Shown here in pieces: positions 11,043-23,748 of a stretch of DNA of 64,000 nucleotides. Position 1 is the first letter of the stretch. Each line of letters begins with the position of its first letter. This stretch comes from Ophryocystis elektroscirrha (taxonomy: Eukaryota; Apicomplexa; Conoidasida; Neogregarinorida; Ophryocystidae). The notes beneath the pieces are model-generated. The model was given only the letters and a program-made list of their open reading frames with translations, was not told the origin of the DNA and did not search any database. The stretch is taken from positions 1,301-65,300 of the forward strand of contig JAQIFP010000021.1 in NCBI GenBank assembly GCA_030141585.1, read 5' to 3'. A program made the translations under genes and the position numbers.

Positions 11043-12839
11043 TTAATTATCATCCGAGTTGTTATCGGAGCAGCAGTTAATTATTATATCTGTATTATCT
11101 GCTGTTGACACTGTGGAAATAGCATTAGTTTTAGGATCATCTGAGGATAAATGAATTCTTTGAATCACCGTGGGTGTTTTCATCTCGGAGTTTTTATCTA
11201 AATGAGTACAAATATTTTCAGACCCAAGCAATGTTTGATAACCATTGCTTGCTTGCTCATCCACTGGTTCTGAGACTTGTGGTTCTGCCGATTTTGTTAT
11301 TGTATTCGTTGACGAATTCAATATTTTTTCCATCAAGTTAATCAGCAATTCTGTATTTTTCTTTTCTGGATTTTTAGTCGTTTGCTGGTGTACATCCAGG
11401 TTATTATTGATAAGTTGATGAGCTATAGTTATACAATATTGAATTTCTTTCTCTGCTTGAGATAAATGGTGTAATAATTTATAATTTAATATATCCGTTG
11501 ATAGTTTTTTGGATTCATTCTCTCTAGCCATTTGGTGATTTTCAGTCATGTGGTGATTTTCTAAAAACTCCTTTGAAACATGTGTAGGTAGAATGGAAGA
11601 AACAGAATTTCTGGGATTATTTATAGAAGCATTATTAATTGAATCTATTGAGGATCTTTGATTTAACAGGGTTACTCGATCATATTGTCGATTGGCAGCT
11701 GGAGGTTCATAAACTTCCATACCTAGTAACGTTGGATATAAATGTTCTGATATTATATCTTCTTCATTTTCACAATTATTATGGTAAACACTGTTTTGAT
11801 GTTCATCTTCGTTATTTCCGTTAAATATATTTGTATTTTCATTTTCTGCTTCACCTTCATATTGACCATTTGTTTCTTGAGACAAGAATTTCCATAATGT
11901 TTCTTGTGCGTCATTTGAGCAATTATTATTGTTAGAATTCATCAAATTAGATAATTTTTTCATTGCTGAAGAATCGATTACATCAGAGTCAACGACATCT
12001 CTGATTATTTTAGATCCAGTTTTATACATAGGTATGGTGAATTCTGACTGTTCGCTTGCTTCGCTTTGTTTGTATTGCTCACGATTTGAAGATGCAGGCG
12101 ATTTGCAGTATTTTGCATTAGAAACTAAATTATAAAAAGGCTCTTTTTCATTCGATTCTTCATTAGAGATTACATCTAAATGTGTATTTTACGTTTAGTA
12201 TATAAAGGATAAATTGGTAATGTTGTTGATAGCTAAATTTTCTTACATTCTTTGTGAATACTGGGTCCTTTACTGATTGACTTAAAAAGCTGTTCAGGTT
12301 TAACCGTATTCTCATCAATTCCAAACATGATAGACGCTGGTATCCAGCCAACAGCACCTACTGAACTTCCCCAAATACACCTGCACAAATAATTATATGT
12401 TGTATATATCGCAAGTTTTATATTGCTTTCAGCATTTACATATATAATATTACTTGGCGAAAAAAACTTTAATGTTTGAAGTGTCATATATGGGAGGGAA
12501 GTTTGCTAATTGAGAATCTCCATTATTCTTCCAAGTGTTATCCACTATGATTTCAAAAACATCTCCGGGCATTGCAGACAATAAACGACCATTTGATTCC
12601 CTCATAGATATATTATTTTGTTTATATGGCGCTGCTACAAATAATGTCTCACCTTCTAAATTTGTTTTTTTACTTAAACTAGATGACAGGGAATCTGCAG
12701 AACACATTTCAAATGACTTACTTGGTTTAAGTTCAATTTGAGGTTCCGAGGAATTATAGGTCTTCAAAAGATTAAGAGGTTGAGCCACTGCAAACGCAAA
12801 CAGTATGTAAAAATAAGCATGGTAACTTTTATGAGTCAT
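11043..12839 (-). CDS. secreted SH3-like domain protein with Asn-rich acidic tail
   Basis: Three exons on the minus strand: 12839-12454, 12380-12247 and 12175-11043; 550 residues. It begins with a signal peptide (YFYILFAFAVA as hydrophobic core). Residues about 60-160 look like an SH3 fold: LFVAAPYKQ, LLSAMPGDVFEIIVD (family LSFxxGDxIxVL), a W, and WGSSVGAVGWIPASIMFG (family WxGxxxGxxGWFPxxYV). The remaining ~380 residues are low-complexity, rich in Asn, Ser and Glu, with an NNNN run. The two introns are 73 and 71 nt. An SH3-like fold behind a signal peptide is unusual, so either the peptide is a false call or the domain works in a secreted compartment. No orthologue recognised. Confidence 0.65.
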
Positions 12840-13197
12840 TAGTTTGAAGTTTATTATCTCATTAAATCATTTGAATGAAACAATCTGTAGTTGAATAATT
12901 AATTACTTGGGAAAGTTAATTGACGATTTATACTGGGAGCAATTTGATACATATCTAGGGGAATGTGGCGTTTTTCCGATAAATTATGACTTATCAAAAT
13001 AAAGAGAGGTTTATGTCTTACACGAAAGGACAATAATATTCATTGCAATTTAATTTATCAGAATGGAAAGATTCACACAATTTTTGCTAAAAATTCAGTA
13101 TTAAACGACATTTCAAAATTATACAAATCTGATTTTCTATGGTAATTACTTTATACACTAAAGGATGGAAAAGAATTTCTTCTAAAGAATCTAAAGT
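12840..13197. other. intergenic with two unexplained exon-like segments
   Basis: 358 bp between two minus-strand genes. On the plus strand two short open stretches look coding: 12914-13003 (encoding YWEQFDTYLGECGVFPINYD and a stop) and about 13063-13146 (encoding IHTIFAKNSVLNDISKLYK). I could not join them into a gene with proper start and splice phases. Confidence 0.3.
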
Positions 13198-14209
13198 TTA
13201 AATGTGAACGACGGAGGGATGATTATTACGGGAAAAAGGACAACCGACTCCACGTTTACATTTTCTGGGATCTGATTGATATGAGCTAAAACATTTTTCA
13301 TCAGGTTTTATTAAAATGGTATCTGGACACAAAATGGGTAGATATCTTAAAATATTGTGCGGGACTTTGTTTAGAAGCAAAAAAGGACATCGCCGTTGTG
13401 CTCGTGTATTGTGGCTGTATTGACATCTGAAAATATTTGTAAGATAGACATAGTTTATATAAAATTCAAATAATAATTTAGTAATAATAATAATTAATTT
13501 AATAATTAATAATTCTTAATTATATAAAAAGTGTATTCATAAATACAAAAAAAAGAAGTTATTATAAAAGGTGGTAAAGTAGACGATAAAAATAATAATA
13601 AACTTATACAAACTTTGTAATAAACATTTCTCAGCTTTGTTTAGTTATTCTATAATAAAGAATAAAAACTATTTTCAATATAATAATTATAATTAAGTTA
13701 TAATTAATTTAAATATTGAAATAAATACTATAAAATTTATATAAATTATCAAAACAGTTGGACACGGTTAAAATTCATACATTGTGGAAAGGGTTATATT
13801 TTAATTCTTTTTAAAACAAATTAGTGCGTAGTCTATTCCGCAAGATATTGTGTAACGTGTATAGTGCAATTATTTAATAGTATTTATGCAACTAGACGAC
13901 TAAATAAATTTTGACAATTCAATTGCATTATGCATATTGTACAATAGCATGAATTCATGTATAAAATTCAATATTACCGTGGGGTAAATTTTAACGCAGT
14001 TAATATAATACGCTATCATATTTAGAGTAATGCAGCTTATCATTATTAATTTAAATCAATCAAACTAGAAAAAGAAAATTTAATTAATCATTATTTTAGA
14101 GACATATATACCGTTGGCAAAAATCACAACCTTCCGCGGTATGACGTCTACACAGTTTCGTTCTAAACCTCGCCAGACTGCTGTCTTCCATAATTTCCGC
14201 ACAAGCCAT
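13198..14209 (-). CDS. small CCCH zinc-finger protein
   Basis: Two exons on the minus strand, 14209-14112 and 13426-13198, phase 2 junction; 108 residues. Near the N-terminus is RFRTKLCRRHTAEGCDFC, and the splice completes a C-x7-C-x5-C-x3-H finger ending CQYSH, so the finger exists only in the spliced product. The RTKLC lead-in is typical of apicomplexan CCCH proteins. A second, incomplete Cys set (CFSS...KCKRGVGCPFS, C-x10-C-x5-C) lacks the histidine at the usual distance. Such proteins usually bind RNA and control mRNA fate. The 685-nt intron has no exon that I can see. A perfect palindrome lies 87 bp upstream of the start (14296-14309). Confidence 0.68.
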
Positions 14210-14295
14210 AATTAACTTAGCTTAACTAGAATCAAATTAACCAAATTTCAAATGAAATGTTTTTATTTTTTTCACTTAGATTTTTGGACTTGTGT

Positions 14296-14309
14296 ATGAC
14301 TCGAGTCAT
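14296..14309. promoter_or_regulatory. 14-bp perfect palindrome ATGACTCGAGTCAT
   Basis: A perfect inverted repeat 87 bp upstream of the CCCH gene start, in a region almost without G/C. The half site TGACTC resembles a bZIP/AP-1 site, but apicomplexans mostly use AP2 factors, so the binding factor is unknown. Spacing suggests a promoter element; no direct evidence. Confidence 0.35.
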
Positions 14310-17300
14310 GAAAAGTCGAGAGTATTTAATGAATTTTTGTAAAATTATTTAACAAACATTTTTCGAACGCTTTAAAGAAGAGATAATCATTGAGAATCAA
14401 GTAATAAATTAAAAAGAGAAGAAAGATCATTTTATTGATATGTATATTAAGCATTTATAGAATATATAAATGTAAATATTGATTTATTTAATTTTAACAA
14501 GTGTACAATTACAGATCTTTATTAACCAATCAAAGTAACTATTATTAAGTTTTTTTTTTTCAGATTAACCATTTTTAAAAACCACATATAGCTGTGTCAA
14601 TATATTTCACAGTCACAGATTTTTCATTTTTATCATTTTTACACCGGCGAGTATTGGAACTGAAGATATTTGGCTAATATCAAGTAAGACATGTGCATTT
14701 TATAAATTAAATAATCTGTATACATTACAACCTATAGTAAGGATTTTTATTTTAATATATTAAGAGGTACTGCAAGATATATATTATAATGTCCGCATAT
14801 ATACGCCACAGAAGATAATTAGTACTAAATTAAGTAATCGGATATTTTTCTTTCACATATAATCCTAACGTAAATTAGTTTAGCGCGATGTTAACAATAA
14901 ACGTATATATAAATACATCGATTTACTAGGATCAGCAGTGCTAGGCTACATACTAAAAATTCTTACAATTTTCTGAAGTGTTAATTATGTCTATAAAATA
15001 TTTCTCTATGTTAAGGGTATAGGCCTGAAATTAAATCTTGTTAAGCCTTGTTTTTGATAAACTTCTATTAATGCAATCAATCACTGATAATATATGTATA
15101 TATATGTATCAACTTTAAATATGTATATATACACGTATCACTTATCGTTAATAATTTGTACTTCTCAAAAACCCTAACTACAAGCAGTGTACTATATGCA
15201 GTAATGCTTAAATTTTTGATACGCAACTGCACAAAAATATCCTAGTTTATTTTTTTGGAGTGATATACGTTATTTCATAATTTTTCCAAATTATACCCAA
15301 GCTAATTTTTAGTTATTATATATTTAGGTATTTTGATACAATATGCCTTTTGAGACATAATTATTAAAATTGCTATCTATACATCAACATAAAAACTCTT
15401 CTCGTCACAGTTTTGTTATTTTAGTGGATATATTTAACTGTACGAATTTTCTTTATTGAAATGCTGGATTAAATAATAATTTGCATAAGTTTAAAAAATT
15501 ATTAGTATTAATCTTAATCGCAATACTTTTTTTTAATTAAGTTATCTACATTGTAATATATATAGGCGAAATTTATATAAATAGACTTATTTATGTGGAT
15601 TAGACATGTCATTATTATTTCTTATTAAGTATTTCACTGTGTATAATTGCATAACGCTGTGTTCTGTGTGACAACCTAGAAAATATTTCTGTAAATCGTT
15701 TTATGTCTTTGTTTGTATTTATCTGATTACATTGCAAACAAATAGACATATAAATGATTAAAGTATGCTTGAATATATATTAGCTAGAGATATGTTGTAG
15801 AATTAATAATAATTAAGATTCTTATGAAAGTTTTGCTTTATGTTAAATATAAATTAGAATATAGATTAGATTTTTGATTGTAAGTTATAGTTAACATATT
15901 AAATATTGTGATTATTATTGCTATTACCGTTATTGGTATATTCATATACATACACTAAAAATATTGTTGAAATAAATATAAATTAAAATAATTAAATTAC
16001 ACATTGTAGTCAATATATACATAAAGAACAGGTTATATCATATGTACAAACATTTATTTTTATTTAAGTTATATAAGCAAGAAAAAGGTTAATTTACATA
16101 CTATATAGTACGCTTATTAAAAATTATCATAAATGTATTAGTCAATTATGTAAATAGGAAATATTAGAAAAACATTGTGCTAGTTTATTTTGCATATATA
16201 TATATATATATTAATTAGAGTAATTGTAATAACTATGGGTGTTTTTGTTATATGAACTTTGTTACTTTTTTCAGATATAATATAGTAAATTTAACAGGTT
16301 ATAAATTATGATGCAATATTAGTATGTATTATTTAAAGTTATATTATAATCCATAAAAACTCAAAATACATAATCAATTATTTTTTTATTATTATAAAAC
16401 ATTACTAAATTAAATTGTAGTGTATATAGGCTTACAAATAGCTATAAATTTTAACCATGAGTGTAGATTATTCACCGCCATTGAGTAAATTTTTATAATT
16501 AATTTTAAATTAAATTTAATTTCATAATATACTTTGGGTATATGTAGATATAAAATATGAGACTAATTTTTATACGCATATAGTTTATTATAATATATCA
16601 GTGATATTTTAAAATAAAAATACCAGTATTTTTACTACTTACAAAATAATTAATTTAGTTTTTTATCTAACGAGCAAATAGTGTATCGTAATAAACAAAT
16701 TTTTCCACTTCATAATAAATTTGCTATATAGTTATTTGTTGTATAAATAAAACAGAGTGTTAGAGAAGTTTCTATTGTTTTGAATGTATATTTAGTTGTA
16801 GCTGTTAGCATAACTAATTATCATCAGTCAATTATTATTAGACTATATATGAATACAATTAATAAAATATAGTTAATTGAAATAATGTTTTGCAGAATAA
16901 ATTAATTAACTGAACCAACTTATAGTATATGATATATTAAATTACATATTGATTACATAACTATAAATAGAAGGCTTGTTTATTATTTATAAGAATATAA
17001 TCAGATTTACTATGATAAAACCATTAGATAAAACAATTAGTTTCATCAGTCAACCGTATATAGTATGCGTTCAATATTATTTTCACTAAATTTATTTGAT
17101 ATAAAAAAATCGATCATTAAGCTGAGCAATCGAATATAAATAAAATTTGTATATCAATTTATTTGTATTTGTTGAAAAAGTTATATATATAGTGTAAAAC
17201 ATACATATATAAAAATACATATATAAATATCTATATATAAATATATATTTAGTGTAGAATAATCAAGCTGTGCACTTTAATTTATTTTAAAATATTTGTA

Positions 17301-19466
17301 AAAATGAAAAATGATAGGTTATAATATAATAGTAATAATAATAAAATATAATAATGAAATATAATAATAAAATGTAATAAAAAAATATTAGAATAGTATT
17401 TTATAATAAAATATTAAAATTGTATATTATAATAGTACATATTATTAGTATATAATAATAAAATATTATGATAAGATAAAATAACAGAATATAATAATAG
17501 AATATTATAACAAAATATAATAATAGAGTATAAAAATATAATATAATAAAATATTATAATAGTATATAGTAATAGAATATAATAATAATAAAATATAGTA
17601 ATACAATATAATAATAAAATATTATAATATTATAATATTATATAATAATATAATATGATAATCAAATATTATAATAGTATATAATAATAGAATATAATAA
17701 TATAACATAATAAATTATTATAATAGTATATAATAATAAAATATTATAATAGTATATAAAAATAGAATTTAATAATAGTATATAATAATACAATTTAATA
17801 ATAGTATATAATAGTATAATAATTATAATAGTATAATAATTATAATAGTATAATATTATAATAGTATATAATAATATAATATTATAATAGTATATAATAG
17901 TAGAATATAATAATAGTATATAATGACAAAATATTAAAATAGTATATAATAATAGTATATAATAATAGAATATAATAATAGAATATAATAATAGAATATA
18001 ATAATAGAATATAATAATAGAATATGATAATAAAATATAATAATAGAATATGATAATAAAATATAATAATATAATATTATATAATAATAGAACATTATGA
18101 TAGAATATAGTAATGAAATGAAATAATAAAATATAATAATAAAATATAATAATAAAATATACTAATAGTAAAATACAAAAATAAAATATAGTAATAAAAT
18201 ATAATAATGAAATATAATAGTAAATTATAATTTGATATAATAAAAACTTAGTTAAGTATTTAAATAAACATCACTATGTGCATTTATTATTTAATTTACT
18301 GCTAATTGTTCAAAAGAAAAAATATGTATACAATTATAGTCTATAATAAAATTAAATAAATAATTAAATAAATTAATTAATAAAATATAATCATAATTTA
18401 TCGATTTTAAAGTAATAATCAATTAATCATTATCAGTTATAAAAAGTTATATAATTTACATTTTTATTTAATAATATTGTTGTATTATATTCATAATTTG
18501 AAGGATAGTAAGATATTTTTTAAAATACATTTAAATTAGAGTTATCAAAACATTTTCATAAATTATTGTAGCTAGTATAATAACTAAGCTGTAAATTAGT
18601 TAAATACATCAATAATTATGCCTATAGTACCGCTAGTGATTAATACGAGTGTGAAAAGGGTCTTTATTACTGAAATATTATGTTACAAATAAAATTAGTA
18701 TAAGTCAATTCGCGTAATAGAAATCTATGAATTTGCAATCTGAAATTTTATAGTGAAGTAAATTAATTATATTGCGAATTTATTTTCAGAAATGTATAAA
18801 TTATTTGTAATTTTAAAAGATATCATTTATTGTTATATATTGATAATTACTTAGACATCTCTTAAAGGAAATCAATATTAGTACTATTTGCAAATATACA
18901 GTTACTTATCAAATAACTGAGTAATAAAGTTATTGTCGAAAACAAATAAATAATTATTATGGAAAAGCAATTATAAAAGATTTTATATTAAATAATTTAT
19001 TTATTACAGCTTAAACTGAAGTATCCTTAAAATACATTATAGGGTAACTGTATGACGTATGAATAACATTTGTACTATACATGGATATATATAAATAAGA
19101 ATAACAGAATACATAGTAAATATATTTAATTAAGGATATGTGGGTATATTACAATATTATAGACTAAAGAATATATATATAGTGAATAAGGAAATATAGA
19201 AGTAATTATTATATGTATTTATCTTATGTGACCAATTATTTCGATAATATGGTCAACTATTACCACACTATAGATCTAACTCTAATTTATAGACACATAT
19301 ATATGTCAAAGTTGGAAAACTAAGAAGACTAAAAACAAAATAATAGAGAATTTAAGAATGTGAAAAATAAATTTATTAAAAATAAATACATCCATAGAAC
19401 TAAATTTATTTGAAATTATACAGCTTAACAATAATTAAGGGTTGTATAGATTTGTGCCTACAGAAA
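14310..19466. other. 5 kb AT-rich gene-free desert
   Basis: No exon, tRNA, rRNA or recognisable snRNA was found here on either strand. The sequence is nearly all A/T with scattered TAATTA-type words. It is flanked by the starts of two divergent genes (CCCH at 14209 on minus, SEC11 at 19467 on plus), so it may simply be a long upstream region, but it is much longer than any other intergenic gap in the window. An unspliced non-coding RNA, replication origin or centromere-like function cannot be excluded. Confidence 0.7.
17310..18245. repeat. imperfect (AATATAATAATAG)-like A-rich repeat
   Basis: About 0.9 kb of degenerate repeats built from the words aatataataat, agtatataataat and aaatataataat, strongly A-biased on the plus strand and almost without C. 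It is distinct from the simple TA microsatellites elsewhere and sits in the middle of the gene-free desert. Confidence 0.85.
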
Positions 19467-20085
19467 ATGGAAATTCTGAACAGTTACTTAACAGAGTTAA
19501 AACATATTCTAAAACGACCAAGAACTGTAAGGAATTTGATAAAATAATTTCTTTAGATTATATACCAGACAGTAGTACTTTGTACTGTGTTACTATCAGC
19601 TTATATGTTATGGTGCCATTTAATGATTTTAACAAACTCGGATAGTCCAATAGTTGTGGTTTTAAGGTATATATATATATGCTCTAATATACAATCAGTG
19701 GGTCGATGGAGCCTGGCTTTTACAGAGGAGATATTTTATTTTTAAGCAAGCCAGCAAAAATCAATAATGGAGATATAATTGTATTCAAAACGGAAGACAG
19801 AGTTATTCCTATAGTTCATAGAGCTATAAAATATCATGAAATGTATATCAACCAATGATAACAATATTTAGAACTGATAAAAAATTTAAAGTTCTTACTA
19901 AAGGGGACAACAATTCAGTAGATGACCGGTTTTTATATAATAGAGGAACTAATTATTTGACGGAAAAGGAATTCCTTGGAATTGTTAGAGGGTAATAATC
20001 TAACATTAAATTTATATGTGTCTTAAACAGTTATGTTCCTTATGCGGGGATGTTGACAATAATTATGAATGATTATCCATTGTAA
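19467..20085 (+). CDS. SEC11: SEC11 signal peptidase catalytic subunit
   Basis: Five exons: 19467-19526, 19557-19666, 19699-19842, 19872-19991 and 20031-20085; 162 residues (SEC11A has 179). The start ATG 19467 gives MEILNSYLTELKHILKRPRT, followed by a membrane helix (VVLCTVLLSAYMLWCHLMIL). The catalytic serine is in [20 protein letters not shown] (the SGSMEP box), the histidine in VIPIVHRAIK, and the aspartates in LTKGDNNSVDDRFLY, so the Ser-His-Asp set is complete. The C-terminus RGYVPYAGMLTIIMNDYP is the conserved family ending. It removes signal peptides at the ER, and would process the secreted proteins encoded further along this window. Introns are 30, 32, 29 and 39 nt, among the shortest here. 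Confidence 0.95.
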
Positions 20086-20651
20086 GAATTATTAATTGTA
20101 TAATCTATTTCGCAAATAGACTGAAGTATTTATCTATTGCTTTAATTTCTTTCTCGGTATTAATTGGAAAGGAATAACATTTCCTAAAGCAAATTTTTTT
20201 AATATAATAAAAGTCTTTATTTAATGTTTATAAAGACACATCATTGTATATTTAAAAGACTCTTAACATAATATCGAAATATTTCTTAAATAACAATATT
20301 GAACAAAATTGTATATGTAAAAATTTTTTAAATGAGGGAGTTTGTTTGTAAAATTAATATTTAATTCAAAATATTGTTTATTGAATTAAAATCTTGCAAA
20401 TAACATATAAATCTTGCATACATGCATAATTCAATATGTAAAGCATGTAATACATAATAATAAATTCAAATCTATATATTTAAGGTGACTGTAAATATAT
20501 TAAAAAAATTGTCACATAGTATTGAGTTATATTCCAAGAAATGAACAAACTTTGAGAAATTTTAAAATAAAGTTGGAAAATATATATACAAATAAAGGAC
20601 ATGAAAAATTACTGCATGAGTCTTGCTATCTAATTTTTTTTTAAGAAATAT
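20086..20651. other. intergenic, nothing recognised
   Basis: 566 bp of AT-rich sequence between SEC11 and the kinase-like gene, both on the plus strand. It probably carries the SEC11 3' UTR and the kinase promoter; no repeat or RNA gene seen. Confidence 0.6.
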
Positions 20652-22653
20652 ATGTGGTTAAATCCAAAACATTGGGATAGCAACTTATCACATTATAAAA
20701 GTTTTAAGCACGATTGCTTTTGTTCACTTAATAAAAAATCAAATTCTTCATCTCCGCAACGTTTTTTTAAAGAATTTTGTTTAGGGAAATTATTAAGTTT
20801 AAATGTTCCTATTGATGGATTTTGCTTAACACATTTACGCATATATTTTCGTTTTAAGCGCGTACCAATATATTCAGTGAAATCATATATCAAATTAGAG
20901 AAAAAGAAGAAAACTTTAATAAAAAAAAAAGAAACTTCAAAAAGCGCATACTCTTTTTACAACCATTATTATAAAATCAAGAAATTTAAAAGTTTACATT
21001 GGAAAAATTTTCAAAAAGAGAAAAAGTATAAAAATATTTATTTATGGGAGAAAATTCGAGTAAAAAACCCTATTTATTTGGTGACTCGAAAAATAAAACA
21101 TGAAAAACGTAAAGCAGAATATATTTTGAAAGTAAAGAAATTCAAAAATTTAGATATAGCATTATATAATTACAATTCACGAGGGTGTCCGTTAACACTA
21201 GCATTATCAAGTAATTTAAAAAAGGTTATTACATCAACACATAAAAAAATATGTGCTTTGAAGAGCGAAAAAGTACTTTTAACACTAAATAACAAAAATT
21301 ATGATATATCGAACATAGTATATATGCCTCAAACTCCTATTCAGGTGAGAAGGGAGATATGTACATGTACATGTGATATAATAAATAATGATAATACTAG
21401 TAATAAAATAACAATATTACCAATTAAGTCTAGAACGAATGCATGTAAATCATGTTTGAATGAATATATGAGCAGAGAGGTTCAGCCAGATATACCAATA
21501 TTTCCGGCAATATTTCCGCAAAATATAATATCAGAGCTCAAGTCCTTATACCACCTTACGCAGTCTACCAGGAAGTTGCTTTTTAGTAAGGGTAAGGATA
21601 AAAACAAAACAAAATCGGAGCAAAGTTCTATGCGTTATTTATATAATAAATTGTATAATAGCGACATAGGACCACGCTTTTTAAACAAATTCCCAACACA
21701 AGCTTATTTCTACAACGGTATAACTGATTTGAATAGTCAAATATTTATGACGTACTTCCACCTAGCATTTATATCAGTTATTCATTTCCTATGTCAGTGC
21801 TATAATCACTGGAATCAACTTTTTTTTTCCGAAAAAAAAAATGACACTCCTAGTAAAATAATGTCGCCTATAAAGTCAGTATGCAAATACGCTCAAGCAT
21901 ACCTTTCTCGAAAGTTTAGTTTACAAGCTGAATCCAAACTTAAAATGAACGGCGTCAGTGATAAAGTCAATAAACAAAGCAGTAAAAAAAAAAGGTGCTT
22001 GAATTCTAATATAATAGCACATCCAATAGACGATTATTTGATAGTAACCTTAAATAACCATTATATTGATGATATCCATAAAAGATACCATATAGGCCCC
22101 GTTATAGGATGTGGAGCAGAAAGTTATATATACATGTGTATACCAGTAATTGTATTAACCAATCTCAAACTAAGTCCTCTTTATATTAATTGGATTACGT
22201 TAAATTATAAAAACCCAGTAACAGGCACAATTACTAATCTTTCTGCTTACATATATGCTATCAAACTTATATCAAATATAGACTACCACAAATTCATATT
22301 ATTCAAAATATTCAAAGCCGGACTATTACACAAAAATGTCATCAAATACCACGATTTTTTATTTGATAATAACAATTTTTATATGGTTATGGAATATGCT
22401 CAGGGATATAACTTACTCAAATTTCTTGAATATCAACAATTAAGCGAAAAGCAATGCAAACTTATTTTTCACCAAATCCTCAAAGCTATCGCCTTTCTTC
22501 ACAGTCTCAATATCCTCCATAGAGATATTAAATTAGAAAACATTCTTTTAAAAAATAAGTCTTTTGAAGATCCTAGAATTGTAATTATTGACTTTGGAAA
22601 CGCAAGGTATATACTTTCTAATTATTACTATATAATATATTATTACTAATATA

Positions 22654-22689
<36 letters not shown>

Positions 22690-23132
22690 ATTATTATATA
22701 ATTATTAATAATAATTATCGTTAATTAGATTAATTATAGAATAATAATTATTGAAATCCCTCACATTACTCTTTGCAATTTTTTTTTTTTTTTAGATTGA
22801 ACGTAGAATCTGAATCATTTGCTAATTTAGAGAAACTAGATTTATGGTCTGCGGGTTTAGTGTTGTATGAGTTATTGACAGGGTTGAGTCAAGCCATAGT
22901 AACTGATTATTCACCAACAATGATATCTAGTGAAGAAATGAGATTGATTGTATTATCCAGCTATAATGATTATATAAAAAAAACAAGTAACTCTGCGAAA
23001 TGGAAGAATATCTCAAAAAATGCGCTCGATCTAGTCTCAAATTTGTTAAATTTAGATAAAAATAAACACTATACCGCAGAGCAAGCGTTAAGCCATTCAT
23101 GGTTTGACTCTATGTATTCATGTTCATTATAG
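20652..23132 (+). CDS. divergent protein kinase with shortened activation segment
   Basis: Two exons, 20652-22606 and 22796-23132; 763 residues. The first ~460 residues are Lys/Asn-rich with no recognised domain. The kinase domain starts near residue 475: glycine loop VIGCGAESYIY, a long insert, lysine motif YAIKLIS, then LLHKNVIKYHDFLFDNNNFY, MVMEYAQG, catalytic loop ILHRDIKLENILL, and IVIIDFGNAR. The HRD, N and DFG residues are intact. Odd points: the helix-C glutamate position (nine before the His of LLHKNVI) reads Phe, and after DFGNAR the protein goes within about 15 residues to KLDLWSAGLVLYELLTG, leaving no APE motif and no T-loop. The 189-nt intron sits exactly there, and I found no extra exon in it. 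It could be a weak or pseudo-kinase; an exon missed in the intron is the alternative. Confidence 0.75.
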
Positions 23133-23234
23133 CTATGTATGTATTCTACCTATACGAAAAAAAAAAAAAATTCTTCTTTTTTTTTTTCTTTTTTAAGCGC
23201 TTTTTATAAGATTTTGCTGCTTTTAGTATTTTAT

Positions 23235-23716
23235 TTATCCACAGCAACCAAATCTCTTTGCATGATTTATTCCATCTAATCAACCTTTTTTTTATTAATA
23301 ATATTACCTGAGGCACCAACATAGTCTTGGGTATTGTACTCAGGCTCAATATCAAATTCACTTCGATGTAAAGGTATTGTTTCGAGTATTTTATATACTA
23401 TATATTTGTGTATATTATCTACATTGTGTTTAGATTTGGCAGAGGTTTCCAAAAATATCAAGTTATTTTTATTTGCTAATTTCGCTCCTTCTTCGAGTGT
23501 TACCTCTCTTTCGTCTGATAAATCACACTATACCCAATAATTATACGCAAAAACCATACCTTATTACCACACAAAGCTACAACAATTTGCGAACTTCCAT
23601 GTTGCTGCAGCTCTTTCAACCAAACGGTAATGTTTTCAAAAGTTTTTTTTCTAATATTAATAACACTTTATAATAATGCTTATAATACATTTCCTAACAT
23701 TACTATTTTTAATTAT

Positions 23717-23748
<32 letters not shown>

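Noticed and set aside
14655..14700. String ttggctaatatcaagt resembling the 5' part of U2 snRNA
   Set aside because: The branch-site recognition sequence (GTAGTA) and the rest of U2 are absent; a chance match in AT-rich sequence is likely.
23146..23361. 71-codon minus-strand frame next to the Rab C-terminus
   Set aside because: Overlaps the real last Rab exons in another frame; Lys/Phe homopolymers come from A/T runs.
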